From the NCBI GenBank assembly GCA_027415455.1, contig DAIBSV010000079.1:1-8945 (forward strand): a stretch of 8,945 nt of DNA. The letters are read 5' to 3'. A program made the position numbers and the translations under genes. How positions within the stretch are numbered: position 1 is the stretch's first letter; each line of letters begins with the position of its first letter. This document shows positions 1-5,601 of the stretch, piece after piece. This DNA comes from Nitrospirota bacterium (GTDB lineage: Bacteria; Nitrospirota_A; Leptospirillia; Leptospirillales; Leptospirillaceae). Below the pieces are notes generated by a model. The model was not told where the DNA came from, ran no database searches, and saw only the letters and a program-made list of their open reading frames with translations.

Positions 1-235
1 GGACGGGACGCCCGTCCACCACGATCGACTCCCCCTCCACCGCCACGTGCTGCTTCATCGCCCCGTGAACGGAGTCGTATTTCAGAAGGTGGGCGAGATG
101 GTCCGGTTCGGTCAGGTCGTTGACCGCGACCACCTCGATATTGCCCGACGCGCAGGTCGGACACCGTTCCAGCATGGCCCGGTACGTCAGCCGGCCGATG
201 CGTCCGAAGCCGTTGATTCCGATTCGAACTCCCAT
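1..235 (-). CDS. gap: Glyceraldehyde-3-phosphate dehydrogenase, N-terminal part (runs off the left edge)
   Basis: The 78 visible residues are the start of the NAD-binding Rossmann domain of phosphorylating GAPDH, the cytoplasmic glycolytic enzyme that makes 1,3-bisphosphoglycerate. The dinucleotide-binding motif GINGFGRIGR is at residues 6-15, followed by EVVAVNDL and the family hallmark LLKYDSVHG near residues 50-58. The catalytic Cys lies beyond the window. The ATG at 235-233 is preceded by AAGGAG about 10 nt upstream, and that Shine-Dalgarno overlaps the end of the upstream MFS gene, whose stop is only 7 nt away. So gap appears to be the third gene of the tetR-MFS-gap transcript, although it could also have an internal promoter. 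A 10-residue insertion-like stretch (LERCPTCASG) sits between the first helix and the second strand. Identification is firm; whether this is the housekeeping copy or an accessory one cannot be told from this fragment. Confidence 0.95.
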   Translation of the reverse strand, partial: MGVRIGINGFGRIGRLTYRAMLERCPTCASGNIEVVAVNDLTEPDHLAHLLKYDSVHGAMKQHVAVEGESIVVDGRPV

Positions 236-242
236 CGTTCAT

Positions 243-1454
243 CTACTCCTTGCTTGCTGGTTGACAGTCTCGGATCTCCATCGACAGAGGCGATTTCTGG
301 AAAAGCGAGACAATGGCTCCTCCGGCCAAGGCCAAAAATGAGACCGTCAGGCCGGAGGAAAGATTTCCGGACCGGTCGGAGATGGCCCCTCCCAATGCGG
401 GGCCGACGATTTGCCCCAAAGCGAAGACCACCGTGAAAAACGTGATCGACGCTCCCCGCGAAGCCGGGGGGAGAGCTCCCCGTATCATGGCGGTGACGGC
501 CGCCGGGACGTTCAGAAAGGCGAAACCGAAGACGAGAGCCGAGATCAGCATGGCCGGAGCGGAGCGGGAAAGGATCGGGATCGCGGCGCCCAGCGCGGCC
601 ATCCCGATCGACAGCCCCATCGACCGGCCTCCAGGATGGCGGAACAGCATCCGTCTCCAGAAAAGAGGAGAGAGGATCACGGAAAGGCCCAGCACTCCCC
701 AGACGAAGCCGGTCGTGACTGGACCGTATCCGACGTTTTCGACCCACTTGACGAAATAGGTCATGTAGACGAGATAGCCGACCCCGAAGAAAAAATATCC
801 CGCCAGGGCCGGGAGGAAGGATCGCGGAGCCCTGGGAGCGTCGCCGGCCGCATGCCCCGGGGCCGACTCCGGGACATGGGAGGCCAAGGAGGCCAGGGAG
901 GAAATACCGGCAAACAGAAGCCCCGCCGCTCCGAGCATCATCCAGGCCCGGGGCCAGAACCCCGGCCCGTATTTCGCGAACAGGACCGGAAGGAAGAGTC
1001 CCGACAGCAGGATTCCGAACCCGCCTCCGCCCGTATAGAGGGAAATAGCGGCTCCGCTCCGGCGGAGATCCCGAGGAAACAGTCCCGACACAAGAACGCC
1101 CCCGCAGATGAACGACAGGGCGGCGAAGACTCCCGCCGAAAGGCGAAGGAGAAAGAGAAGCGGATAGGAGTCGACGAGTCCCGTGGTCAGGACGGAGAGC
1201 GAGGTCAGGACGAGTCCCCCGAGAAAAAGGGATCGGACGGAAAACCGGCCGATGACGCCTCCCGTCCCGGCGGCCCCCGCCAGATAGCCGATCGCATTGG
1301 CCGTATTGAGCCATCCGGCTTCGCTGTAGCTCCACCCCAGACGCTCCATCATGGAGGGAAGGATCAGGGCATAGTCGAAACGGGAGAATCCCAGGGACAC
1401 GGCCGTGCCAAGGCCGATGAGCAGAGCCGGCAGAAAGGCGGCGCGCTTATTCAT
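243..1454 (-). CDS. MFS transporter, YbfB/YjiJ type
   Basis: This 403-residue integral membrane protein has about twelve hydrophobic helices and is a probable exporter of the major facilitator superfamily. The N-terminal signature FSRFDYALILPSM (residues about 20-34), then SEAGWLNTANAIGYLAGA at about 43-61, is typical of the YbfB/YjiJ (MFS_4) group. A hydrophilic central loop (about 210-230, rich in Ala, Pro and Gly) separates two six-helix halves, and a second GF.WGV motif-like stretch follows in the C-terminal half. Length matches the family. The ATG at 1454-1452 overlaps the tetR stop as ATGA, so translation is probably coupled, and the longer open frame upstream is only a shadow inside tetR. 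The substrate is unknown. Pairing with a TetR regulator suggests induction by a small toxic compound or metabolite. It is followed after 7 nt by gap. It does not resemble the arsenic-linked ArsJ carrier at its N terminus. Confidence 0.88.
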   Translation of the reverse strand: MNKRAAFLPALLIGLGTAVSLGFSRFDYALILPSMMERLGWSYSEAGWLNTANAIGYLAGAAGTGGVIGRFSVRSLFLGGLVLTSLSVLTTGLVDSYPLLFLLRLSAGVFAALSFICGGVLVSGLFPRDLRRSGAAISLYTGGGGFGILLSGLFLPVLFAKYGPGFWPRAWMMLGAAGLLFAGISSLASLASHVPESAPGHAAGDAPRAPRSFLPALAGYFFFGVGYLVYMTYFVKWVENVGYGPVTTGFVWGVLGLSVILSPLFWRRMLFRHPGGRSMGLSIGMAALGAAIPILSRSAPAMLISALVFGFAFLNVPAAVTAMIRGALPPASRGASITFFTVVFALGQIVGPALGGAISDRSGNLSSGLTVSFLALAGGAIVSLFQKSPLSMEIRDCQPASKE

Positions 1455-2059
1455 CTTCCGGACCCCGACTGGGGAAGCGAGGCGCGGAGCAGCGTTTCGG
1501 CGGCGGAGACGGCGGCATCGACGAGATCCGGACGCTGCTGGATGTAGGCTTCGGTCACGGCTCCGTCCCAGAGGATGAGCAGCTGCCAGGAGAGAAGATC
1601 CGGCTGCGCGGCGCCCGCCTCGCTCGCCAACGCGGCGAAAGTCTCCCGCAGGGCGCTTTTGTACCGGGCCACGCGCCCGTGAATCGGATCCGAAGGATTG
1701 GCCCTTTCCGTGGCGGCGTTGATGAAGGCGCATCCCCGGAAGCCTTCGGCCTCGGCAATCCCCTTGAGCGACCGGAAGGCGGCCAGGAGACGGGACCCCG
1801 GATCCTTCCCCTCCCCGGCCGATTCCGCGAGGGCCTTGAGCCGGATCTCCGCGGCATCGTCGAGGACGGCAAGGATGAGATCGTCCTTCGATTTGAAATG
1901 GTAGTACAGGGACATCCGGGCCACGCCGGAGCGTTCGATCACCTCGTTTATCCCGACGTTCTCGATCCCGTGCCGATAGAACAGATCCGAGGCCGTTTCA
2001 ATCAGCTTCCTGCGGACGCGGGATTTCGCCTTTTCCCTGGATTGCTCTGGAGTCTTCAT
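1451..2059 (-). CDS. TetR-family transcriptional regulator (of the MFS operon)
   Basis: This 202-residue protein has the usual TetR length and layout. The N-terminal DNA-binding domain covers residues about 16-62, with the helix-turn-helix GINEVIERSGVARMSLYYHF at about 36-55 and the conserved F/Y-K-S-K-D-D-L end. The C-terminal ligand domain contains a GCAFINAATE stretch at about 109-119, common in TetR proteins that control efflux pumps. It probably represses itself and the downstream MFS gene, which it overlaps by 4 nt. The ATG at 2059 has no Shine-Dalgarno sequence. Instead a promoter -10 box ends only 7 nt before it, so the mRNA is probably leaderless. No better internal start with a ribosome site is visible. 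The ligand cannot be inferred. Confidence 0.93.
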   Translation of the reverse strand: MKTPEQSREKAKSRVRRKLIETASDLFYRHGIENVGINEVIERSGVARMSLYYHFKSKDDLILAVLDDAAEIRLKALAESAGEGKDPGSRLLAAFRSLKGIAEAEGFRGCAFINAATERANPSDPIHGRVARYKSALRETFAALASEAGAAQPDLLSWQLLILWDGAVTEAYIQQRPDLVDAAVSAAETLLRASLPQSGSGR

Positions 2060-2061
2060 GA

Positions 2062-2088
2062 AGACAAGATTACCATACTGACTTGTCT
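2062..2088. promoter_or_regulatory. Probable TetR operator, inverted repeat AGACAAG-N13-CTTGTCT
   Basis: Two perfect 7-bp arms, AGACAAG (2062-2068) and CTTGTCT (2082-2088), flank 13 bp. The repeat overlaps the -10 box and part of the -35/-10 spacer of the tetR promoter, so a bound dimer would block RNA polymerase. The position beside the tetR start suggests autorepression by that protein. The wide spacing is larger than in the best-known TetR sites, so the protected region might extend inwards. Confidence 0.55.
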
Positions 2089-2096
2089 ATATGCAA
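2067..2096 (-). promoter_or_regulatory. Promoter of the tetR-MFS-gap operon
   Basis: Read on the minus strand, TTGCAT (2096-2091) and TAATCT (2072-2067) are separated by 18 bp and match the sigma-70 pattern moderately well. The -10 ends 7 nt before the tetR ATG, which puts the expected start of transcription at or next to the start codon. The spacer and -10 are covered by the adjacent inverted repeat, as expected for a repressor site. Inferred from sequence only. Confidence 0.5.
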
Positions 2097-2150
2097 TCCT
2101 TAAAACATCTCGGATCGATTTCCCCCGAATTCCGGAAGCCGCATCCAACT

Positions 2151-2186
2151 TGACAACCAGTTTCCATTTTTGCAAACTGGTTGTCA
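2151..2186. promoter_or_regulatory. Perfect 13-bp palindromic operator upstream of marR
   Basis: TGACAACCAGTTT (2151-2163) and AAACTGGTTGTCA (2174-2186) are exact inverted repeats around a 10-bp T-rich spacer. The site lies 28 bp before the marR ATG and is the likely binding site of that MarR protein. A weak promoter can be drawn inside it, TTTCCA (2161-2166) with CATTAT (2185-2190) at 18 bp, so binding would block transcription. A TTGACA at 2150-2155 has no good -10 at normal spacing. With no T-tract after the right arm it does not look like a terminator. A hairpin in the DNA or RNA remains an alternative reading. Confidence 0.65.
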
Positions 2187-2214
2187 TTATTCAAGAGAGA
2201 GACTGGAGGGCCTC

Positions 2215-2724
2215 ATGACGCACTTCGACGAACCGAAGGTCCCGACCGGACGGGAAGCCATCGATCCTTCCGACGAGGCCAGGGCGATGACCGAGATCAT
2301 GCTGACGGTGTTCCGGATCAACGGACGCCTTCTGGAAAAGGGAGACGCCCTCGTCCGGACGCTCGGAATCGCCAGCGCCCAGTGGCAGGTGCTCGGCGCC
2401 GTTTCTCTGTCGGGGAAGCCCCTGTCCGCTCCCCAGATCGCAGCGGCGATGGGGATCACCCGGCAGGGCGTCCAGAAACAGCTCAACCGGATGACGAAGA
2501 AAGGCCTCTTCGAAAAACGTCCGAACCCCCGCCACGAACGCTCGAATCTCTACTGGCCGACCCCGGAAGGGCAACGGATCTATTCCGAAGCCATGCGCCG
2601 CGAAACACTCTGGGCGCAGCAGCTCGCGGAGGGTCTCCCCGGCCCGGAGATCCAGGGTGCGCTCGACTTTCTGAAAAAATTCCATCGTCGTCTCGAAGCC
2701 CCTCTTCCCGAAGAAGGAGAATGA
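2215..2724 (+). CDS. MarR-family transcriptional regulator
   Basis: This 169-residue protein has the MarR winged helix-turn-helix arrangement. Dimerisation helices flank a DNA-binding core at about residues 60-115, with LSAPQIAAAMGITRQGVQKQ as helix-turn-helix, then RMTKKGLFEKRPNP and the wing ending in HERSNLYWPTPEG. The start was placed at ATG 2215 because GGAGGG lies 4 nt upstream; a longer frame from a TTG at 2170 would run through the operator and lacks a ribosome site. The stop is one base before the next gene's ATG, so it forms a two-gene operon with the small membrane protein. It is probably an autorepressor acting at the palindrome just upstream, releasing in response to an unknown ligand. 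No Cys is present, so a thiol-based oxidant sensor of the OhrR type is unlikely. Confidence 0.92.
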   Translation: MTHFDEPKVPTGREAIDPSDEARAMTEIMLTVFRINGRLLEKGDALVRTLGIASAQWQVLGAVSLSGKPLSAPQIAAAMGITRQGVQKQLNRMTKKGLFEKRPNPRHERSNLYWPTPEGQRIYSEAMRRETLWAQQLAEGLPGPEIQGALDFLKKFHRRLEAPLPEEGE

Positions 2725-2725
2725 A

Positions 2726-3169
2726 ATGAAGCCTGTCCTTCATGCCGCATCCGGTGCTCTCGCCATGATCTGCATCGCCGTCTTCTGGATTTCGACCGCC
2801 GTCTCGGAGCTGTTCCTGGACCATCCGGCCGTTGCCTTCGTCAAGAGGGGGGTCGTCTTCGGCCTTTTTCTTCTCGTACCCCTCCTGATCGTGACGGGAC
2901 TCACCGGCGCGCGGCTCGGGAAAGGCCGGAGAGAGCCCCTGATCGCGAAAAAGACGAGGCGCATGCGCATCGTCGCGGCAAATGGTCTCCTCGTCCTGGT
3001 CCCCGCCGCTCTGGCCCTGAACGGGATGGCGGCGTCCGGCCGCTTCGACGCCGCCTTTTTCGCGGTCCAGGCGGTCGAGCTCTCAGTCGGAATCGTCCAG
3101 ATGGTCCTCATGGGCCTGAACCTCCGCGACGGCCTCACTCTTTCCGGAAAGCTCCGCTCTTCCCCTTGA
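2726..3169 (+). CDS. Small four-helix membrane protein of unknown function
   Basis: The 147-residue protein has four hydrophobic segments, at about residues 7-30, 39-62, 82-104 and 110-132. A conserved-looking basic loop, GARLGKGRREPLIAKKTRRM, lies between the second and third. The C-terminal end MGLNLRDGLTLSG also looks family-specific. It resembles uncharacterised inner-membrane proteins that I recall from Pseudomonas and related genomes, but I know no function for them. AAGGAG (2714-2719) lies 6 nt before the ATG, inside the end of marR, and only one base separates the two genes, so they are co-transcribed and the MarR protein probably controls this gene. A role in stress response or small-molecule handling at the membrane is only inference. 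Confidence 0.8.
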   Translation: MKPVLHAASGALAMICIAVFWISTAVSELFLDHPAVAFVKRGVVFGLFLLVPLLIVTGLTGARLGKGRREPLIAKKTRRMRIVAANGLLVLVPAALALNGMAASGRFDAAFFAVQAVELSVGIVQMVLMGLNLRDGLTLSGKLRSSP

Positions 3170-3224
3170 ACGGCGGGACCGCTCGGAGCTCCGTGCCGCA
3201 ACCGGAAGGGAGCCGGCAGGGGGA

Positions 3225-3278
3225 TTGACTGTCCAATAAAAAACGTGTACGTATATTACGTGTACGTATTAAAGGAGG
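3225..3278 (+). promoter_or_regulatory. Promoter, tandem operator repeats and RBS of the SRPBCC-EVE-marR operon
   Basis: A -35-like TTGACT lies at 3225-3230. The 12-bp sequence ACGTGTACGTAT occurs twice in direct orientation, at 3243-3254 and 3258-3269, a 15-bp period. A TATATT that could serve as -10 (3252-3257) lies at the junction, but its 21-bp distance from TTGACT is too long, so the exact promoter is unsure; TACGTA at 17 bp is a poorer -10. The junction also contains the small palindrome ACGTA-TAT-TACGT. A strong AAAGGAGG (3271-3278) precedes the ATG by 4 nt. The repeats are the likely binding site of the MarR protein encoded third in the operon. Confidence 0.6.
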
Positions 3279-3282
3279 TCCG

Positions 3283-3708
3283 ATGAAGACGATCGAATGC
3301 CGCGTGGAGACCGGCGCCGCGCCGGAAGCGCTCTGGAGGATCTGGTCCGATGTCGCAAACTGGCCCCGGTGGGACCATGGGATCGAATGGGCCCGGCTGG
3401 GAGGCCCCTTCGAGGGAGGAACCACCGGCCGCATCAAACCGAATGGAGGTCCGGAAGTGCCCTTCGTTCTCCTCTGGGCGAATCCGCAGGAGGGATTCTC
3501 GGACGAATCGCGGCTTCCGTTGGGACGGTTGAGATTCGAGCACCGTTGGCGCCCTTTGGAAAACGGGCGGGTCGAATTTGTCCATCGTGTCGGCTTCCAT
3601 GGCCCGCTGGGATTCTTGTACGCGTTTCTCATGGGGCCCTCCTTCAGGAGGGATCTCCCAAAGGCCATGGAAACCCTGGCCCGGATGGCCGAAAGGGACG
3701 GTCAATGA
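3283..3708 (+). CDS. SRPBCC (START/Bet v1-like) protein
   Basis: This 141-residue protein has the length and pattern of the polyketide cyclase/dehydrase SRPBCC family, soluble proteins with a deep hydrophobic ligand cavity. The N-terminal strand is followed by the signature ALWRIWSDVANWPRWDHGIEW (residues about 16-36), a GPF.GGTTGRIKPNGGP turn at about 41-56, antiparallel strands, and a long C-terminal helix at about 121-138 (DLPKAMETLARMAERDG). Its ATG has a near-perfect ribosome site. Its stop overlaps the next ATG as ATGA, so it is translationally coupled to the EVE-domain gene. The ligand or reaction cannot be told; such proteins may bind lipids or aromatic compounds or alter them. It is distinct in sequence from the second SRPBCC protein of the window. 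Confidence 0.87.
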   Translation: MKTIECRVETGAAPEALWRIWSDVANWPRWDHGIEWARLGGPFEGGTTGRIKPNGGPEVPFVLLWANPQEGFSDESRLPLGRLRFEHRWRPLENGRVEFVHRVGFHGPLGFLYAFLMGPSFRRDLPKAMETLARMAERDGQ

Positions 3709-4157
3709 AGACTTCGGAAGTCTCCCGGCGCTTCTGGATCGGGGTGGCGAGCCGGGACCATGCGTTGAAGGGAGTGGCCGGCGGCTTTGCGCAGCTCTGC
3801 CACGGCAAGGCCGCCCCGCTTTGCCGGATGGCCGCGGGAGACGGGCTTGTCTATTACGCTCCCCGGGAGCGGTTCGGGGAGAGCGAGCCCTGCCAGCGCT
3901 TCGTGGCCATAGGCCGGATCTCGGGAAGCGAGATCTATCCGTTCGACATGGGCCGGGGATTCGTTCCCTTCCGGAGGGCCGCCGCTTACGTTCGGACCTC
4001 CTCCGAGGCCCCGATCCGGCCTCTTCTTCCTCTCCTGACATTCATTCGGGACCCCGCTCGCTGGGGAGGGGCCTTTCGCTTCGGATTTCTCGAAATCACC
4101 TCCGGGGATTTTTCGTTCATCGCCCATGCGATGGGGGTTCCCGATGGGCCCGTTTGA
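3705..4157 (+). CDS. EVE-domain protein (UPF0310 family)
   Basis: The 150-residue protein is a single EVE domain, a PUA-like fold related to YTH readers and thought to bind modified nucleic acid bases. Visible family features are FWIGVASRDHALKGVAGGF (residues about 10-28), the HGK.APL.RM segment at about 33-42, GDGLVYYAPRE at about 45-55, PCQRFVAIGRI at about 62-72 and, near the C terminus, PIRPLLPLLTFI followed by WGGAFRFGFLEI. Length matches stand-alone UPF0310 proteins. The start overlaps the SRPBCC stop (ATGA at 3705-3708), and the end overlaps the marR start by 14 nt. I recognise the family with confidence, but its substrate in this operon is unknown. Whether it reads modified DNA, RNA or free nucleotides is open. 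Confidence 0.92.
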   Translation: MKTSEVSRRFWIGVASRDHALKGVAGGFAQLCHGKAAPLCRMAAGDGLVYYAPRERFGESEPCQRFVAIGRISGSEIYPFDMGRGFVPFRRAAAYVRTSSEAPIRPLLPLLTFIRDPARWGGAFRFGFLEITSGDFSFIAHAMGVPDGPV

Positions 4158-4599
4158 CTGGAGGAAAAGCCGGTTCGAAAAGGCCGAGGAGAGTCCGGGA
4201 CTCTTACTCTGGCAGGTCGGTTCCCAATGGCGCCGATCGATAGAGAAAACCCTCGAACCGTTCGACCTGACGCACCCCCAGTTCGTCGCTCTGGCCTCCG
4301 TCGCCTGGGTGGGGCGGAGCGGACAGCCGACCAGCCAGGCCGATGTGGCCCGCCACATGAAACTGGACGTCAATACCGTCTCCCAGATTCTGAGGTCCCT
4401 CGAAGAAAAGGGCCTGATCGAACGAAAACGCACTCCGGACGAGCGCGTCCGGAGCCCGGTGCTGACTGAAGCGGGCGTCGACCGGCTCGGACGGTCCCTT
4501 CCGGCTGTCGAAGCCGCGGACCGACTTTTCTTCGATCCCCTGGAGCGGAGCCTTCCGGATCTTGTCCGTGCCCTCCGCACGCTCCTTCGGGAGGACTGA
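4144..4599 (+). CDS. MarR-family transcriptional regulator (third gene of the SRPBCC-EVE operon)
   Basis: The 151-residue protein carries a MarR winged helix-turn-helix. After an N-terminal helix (GLLLWQVGSQWRRSIEKTL), the core runs from about residue 42 (LTHPQFVALASVAW) through SQADVARHMKLDVNTVSQIL (recognition region about 63-82) to SLEEKGLIERKRTPDERVRS, where the D-E-R wing is typical, and ends in a helical C terminus. The start was set at ATG 4144, with GGGG about 8 nt upstream; ATG 4126 in the same frame would add six residues but has no ribosome site. It overlaps the end of the EVE gene, so the three genes form one unit. It probably represses the operon from the twin ACGTGTACGTAT repeats before the first gene. 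No Cys is present, so ligand rather than thiol sensing is expected. Confidence 0.92.
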   Translation: MGPFDWRKSRFEKAEESPGLLLWQVGSQWRRSIEKTLEPFDLTHPQFVALASVAWVGRSGQPTSQADVARHMKLDVNTVSQILRSLEEKGLIERKRTPDERVRSPVLTEAGVDRLGRSLPAVEAADRLFFDPLERSLPDLVRALRTLLRED

Positions 4600-4659
4600 G
4601 ACTCTCCCCTCGAGTGTATGGGCGAAGAGCGTGTCACCAGAGATCGCCAAAATCCATGG

Positions 4660-5049
4660 TTATAGGATCCGGGTCGATTGCAGTCCGGACTCTGAGAATG
4701 ACGGCTCAACAAGATGACCCTTCTCCACCGTCCGGACATCGGAGGGCGCGATCCCCAACAGTGAAAGCCGGTGACCGATCTCGTCCTCCTCCCCGACATC
4801 CATCTCGACCGCCCGGCGGCAGTAGGGATGCCAGGACGGGAAATACCCTGCCTCCATCGCGCGGGACGTTTCTCCCGTATCCACCACGATCGGTCCTTCC
4901 GGATGATCGATCAGCCAGGCATAAATAGGGAGCGGATCGGTCCATTGGGGATCGACGAGGACACGAAACGGCCCTCCCGGCTTCCGGGCACACTGGGCCG
5001 CCTTGATTTTAACGGATCCCGTCCGCAACGGGACAATGCGAACCGACAT
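4660..5049 (-). pseudogene. Truncated metallo-beta-lactamase-fold protein, N-acyl homoserine lactonase-like
   Basis: The 129-residue frame begins like lactonases of the AttM/AiiB type: VRIVPLRTGSVKIK (residues about 3-16), then IYAWLIDHPEGPIVVDTGET (about 40-59), GYFPSWHPY and EDEIGHRLSLLGIAPSDVRTV. In the family this is directly followed by V-L-T-H-L-H-x-D-H, the zinc site. Here it becomes an unrelated tail (EKGHLVEPSFSES...) and stops at 4660. The HxHxDH motif and the rest, about half of the usual 250 residues, are missing, and no continuation is visible before 4599. The product should be inactive. The start at 5049 has AAAGGGG about 5 nt upstream; an alternative ATG at 5085 overlaps the SRPBCC stop as ATGA but has no ribosome site. 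It is the second gene behind SRPBCC. The break between DVRTV and the tail (near 4725) suggests a deletion or rearrangement. Confidence 0.78.
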
Positions 5050-5081
5050 CTTTTCCCCTTTCCCTTCCCTTTCGGTCTTCT

Positions 5082-5540
5082 TCATTTACGAAAGGAGTCA
5101 ATCCCTTGTTTTTCCGCCCGCGCCTTCAGGGCTTCGTTCATCGATTCGAATCCTTGGCGGACCCGTTCGAACCAGCGCCGGGACAGGAACGGGACAAGAA
5201 GCCCCCGAAAGCGTTCCCGGTGGACGAATTGCAGGACCCCGGCTCCCCGCTCCGTCATAATGAATGCATGTTCCCCGACGAAAAGACCGGGAACGGCCAG
5301 GGAGCCCCGCCACCGGAGTTCCCTTCCCTCATCCAGAACAAGAAGAGTGGGCCGGAAAGCCATCGCCTCCCTTCCCGGCAGCCGCACCGATACCTCGATT
5401 TTTTCGCCCGGCACGAACGGTCCAGCGGCACGGACGACCAGAGGATTCCATTCCCCGTACCGGGGAAAATCCCTCAGGATCCCCCAGACAAGGGCCAGAG
5501 GCGCATGTATCTCGATACCCGTTTCAATGCTCACTGCCAT
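5082..5540 (-). CDS. SRPBCC (START-like) protein
   Basis: The 152-residue protein has the SRPBCC fold pattern: a first strand SIETGIEIHAP, then ALVWGILRDFPRYGEWNPLV (residues about 16-35), a GPFVPGEKIEVSVRLPG hairpin, DEGRELRWRG (about 70-79), a GLFVGEHAFIM strand and a C-terminal helix RWFERVRQGFESMNEALKARA (about 121-141). Proteins with the DFPRYGEWNP motif are common small cytoplasmic ligand-binding proteins without known activity. The ATG at 5540 is preceded by AGGAGGAA (5553-5546), spacing about 5 nt. Its transcript starts from a promoter that closely copies that of the tetR gene at 6591-7211, so that TetR protein probably controls it. It is followed, with an ATGA overlap or a 32-nt gap depending on start, by the truncated lactonase-like gene. 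Confidence 0.87.
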   Translation of the reverse strand: MAVSIETGIEIHAPLALVWGILRDFPRYGEWNPLVVRAAGPFVPGEKIEVSVRLPGREAMAFRPTLLVLDEGRELRWRGSLAVPGLFVGEHAFIMTERGAGVLQFVHRERFRGLLVPFLSRRWFERVRQGFESMNEALKARAEKQGIDSFRK

Positions 5541-5572
5541 CGGCGTTCCTCCTGAAACTGTGCGGATCGTTA

Positions 5573-5601
5573 AAGTTAGCGGTCGATAACCTCCCGGTCA
5601 A
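5573..5601 (-). promoter_or_regulatory. Promoter and TetR operator of the SRPBCC/lactonase unit
   Basis: On the minus strand TTGACC (5601-5596) and TAACTT (5578-5573) are 17 bp apart. The near-palindrome GTTATC-GACC-GCTAAC (5590-5575) fills the spacer and covers part of the -10. The same arrangement with nearly the same bases occurs before tetR at 7218-7246, which points to one repressor for both. The -35 overlaps the stop codon of the upstream hydrolase gene (5598-5600). A normal leader of about 30 nt with a strong ribosome site follows. Confidence 0.72.

Noticed and set aside
1..1454. ArsJ-type arsenate export pair
   Set aside because: The MFS N terminus matches the YbfB/YjiJ group, the regulator is TetR rather than ArsR, and no other ars gene is present; kept only as an analogy.
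411..1547. Long plus-strand open frame of 378 codons opposite the MFS and tetR genes
   Set aside because: The translation is rich in Arg, Gly, Glu and Pro with no recognisable domain; it is the antisense shadow of a high-GC gene.
1455..1733. N-terminal extension of the MFS frame by 93 residues
   Set aside because: It runs through tetR in another frame, is Arg-rich and not membrane-like; the ATG at 1454 overlapping the tetR stop matches the family start.
4590..4660. Terminator between marR and the lactonase remnant (GGGAG...CTCCC)
   Set aside because: The stem is only 5 bp and no T-run follows in either direction.
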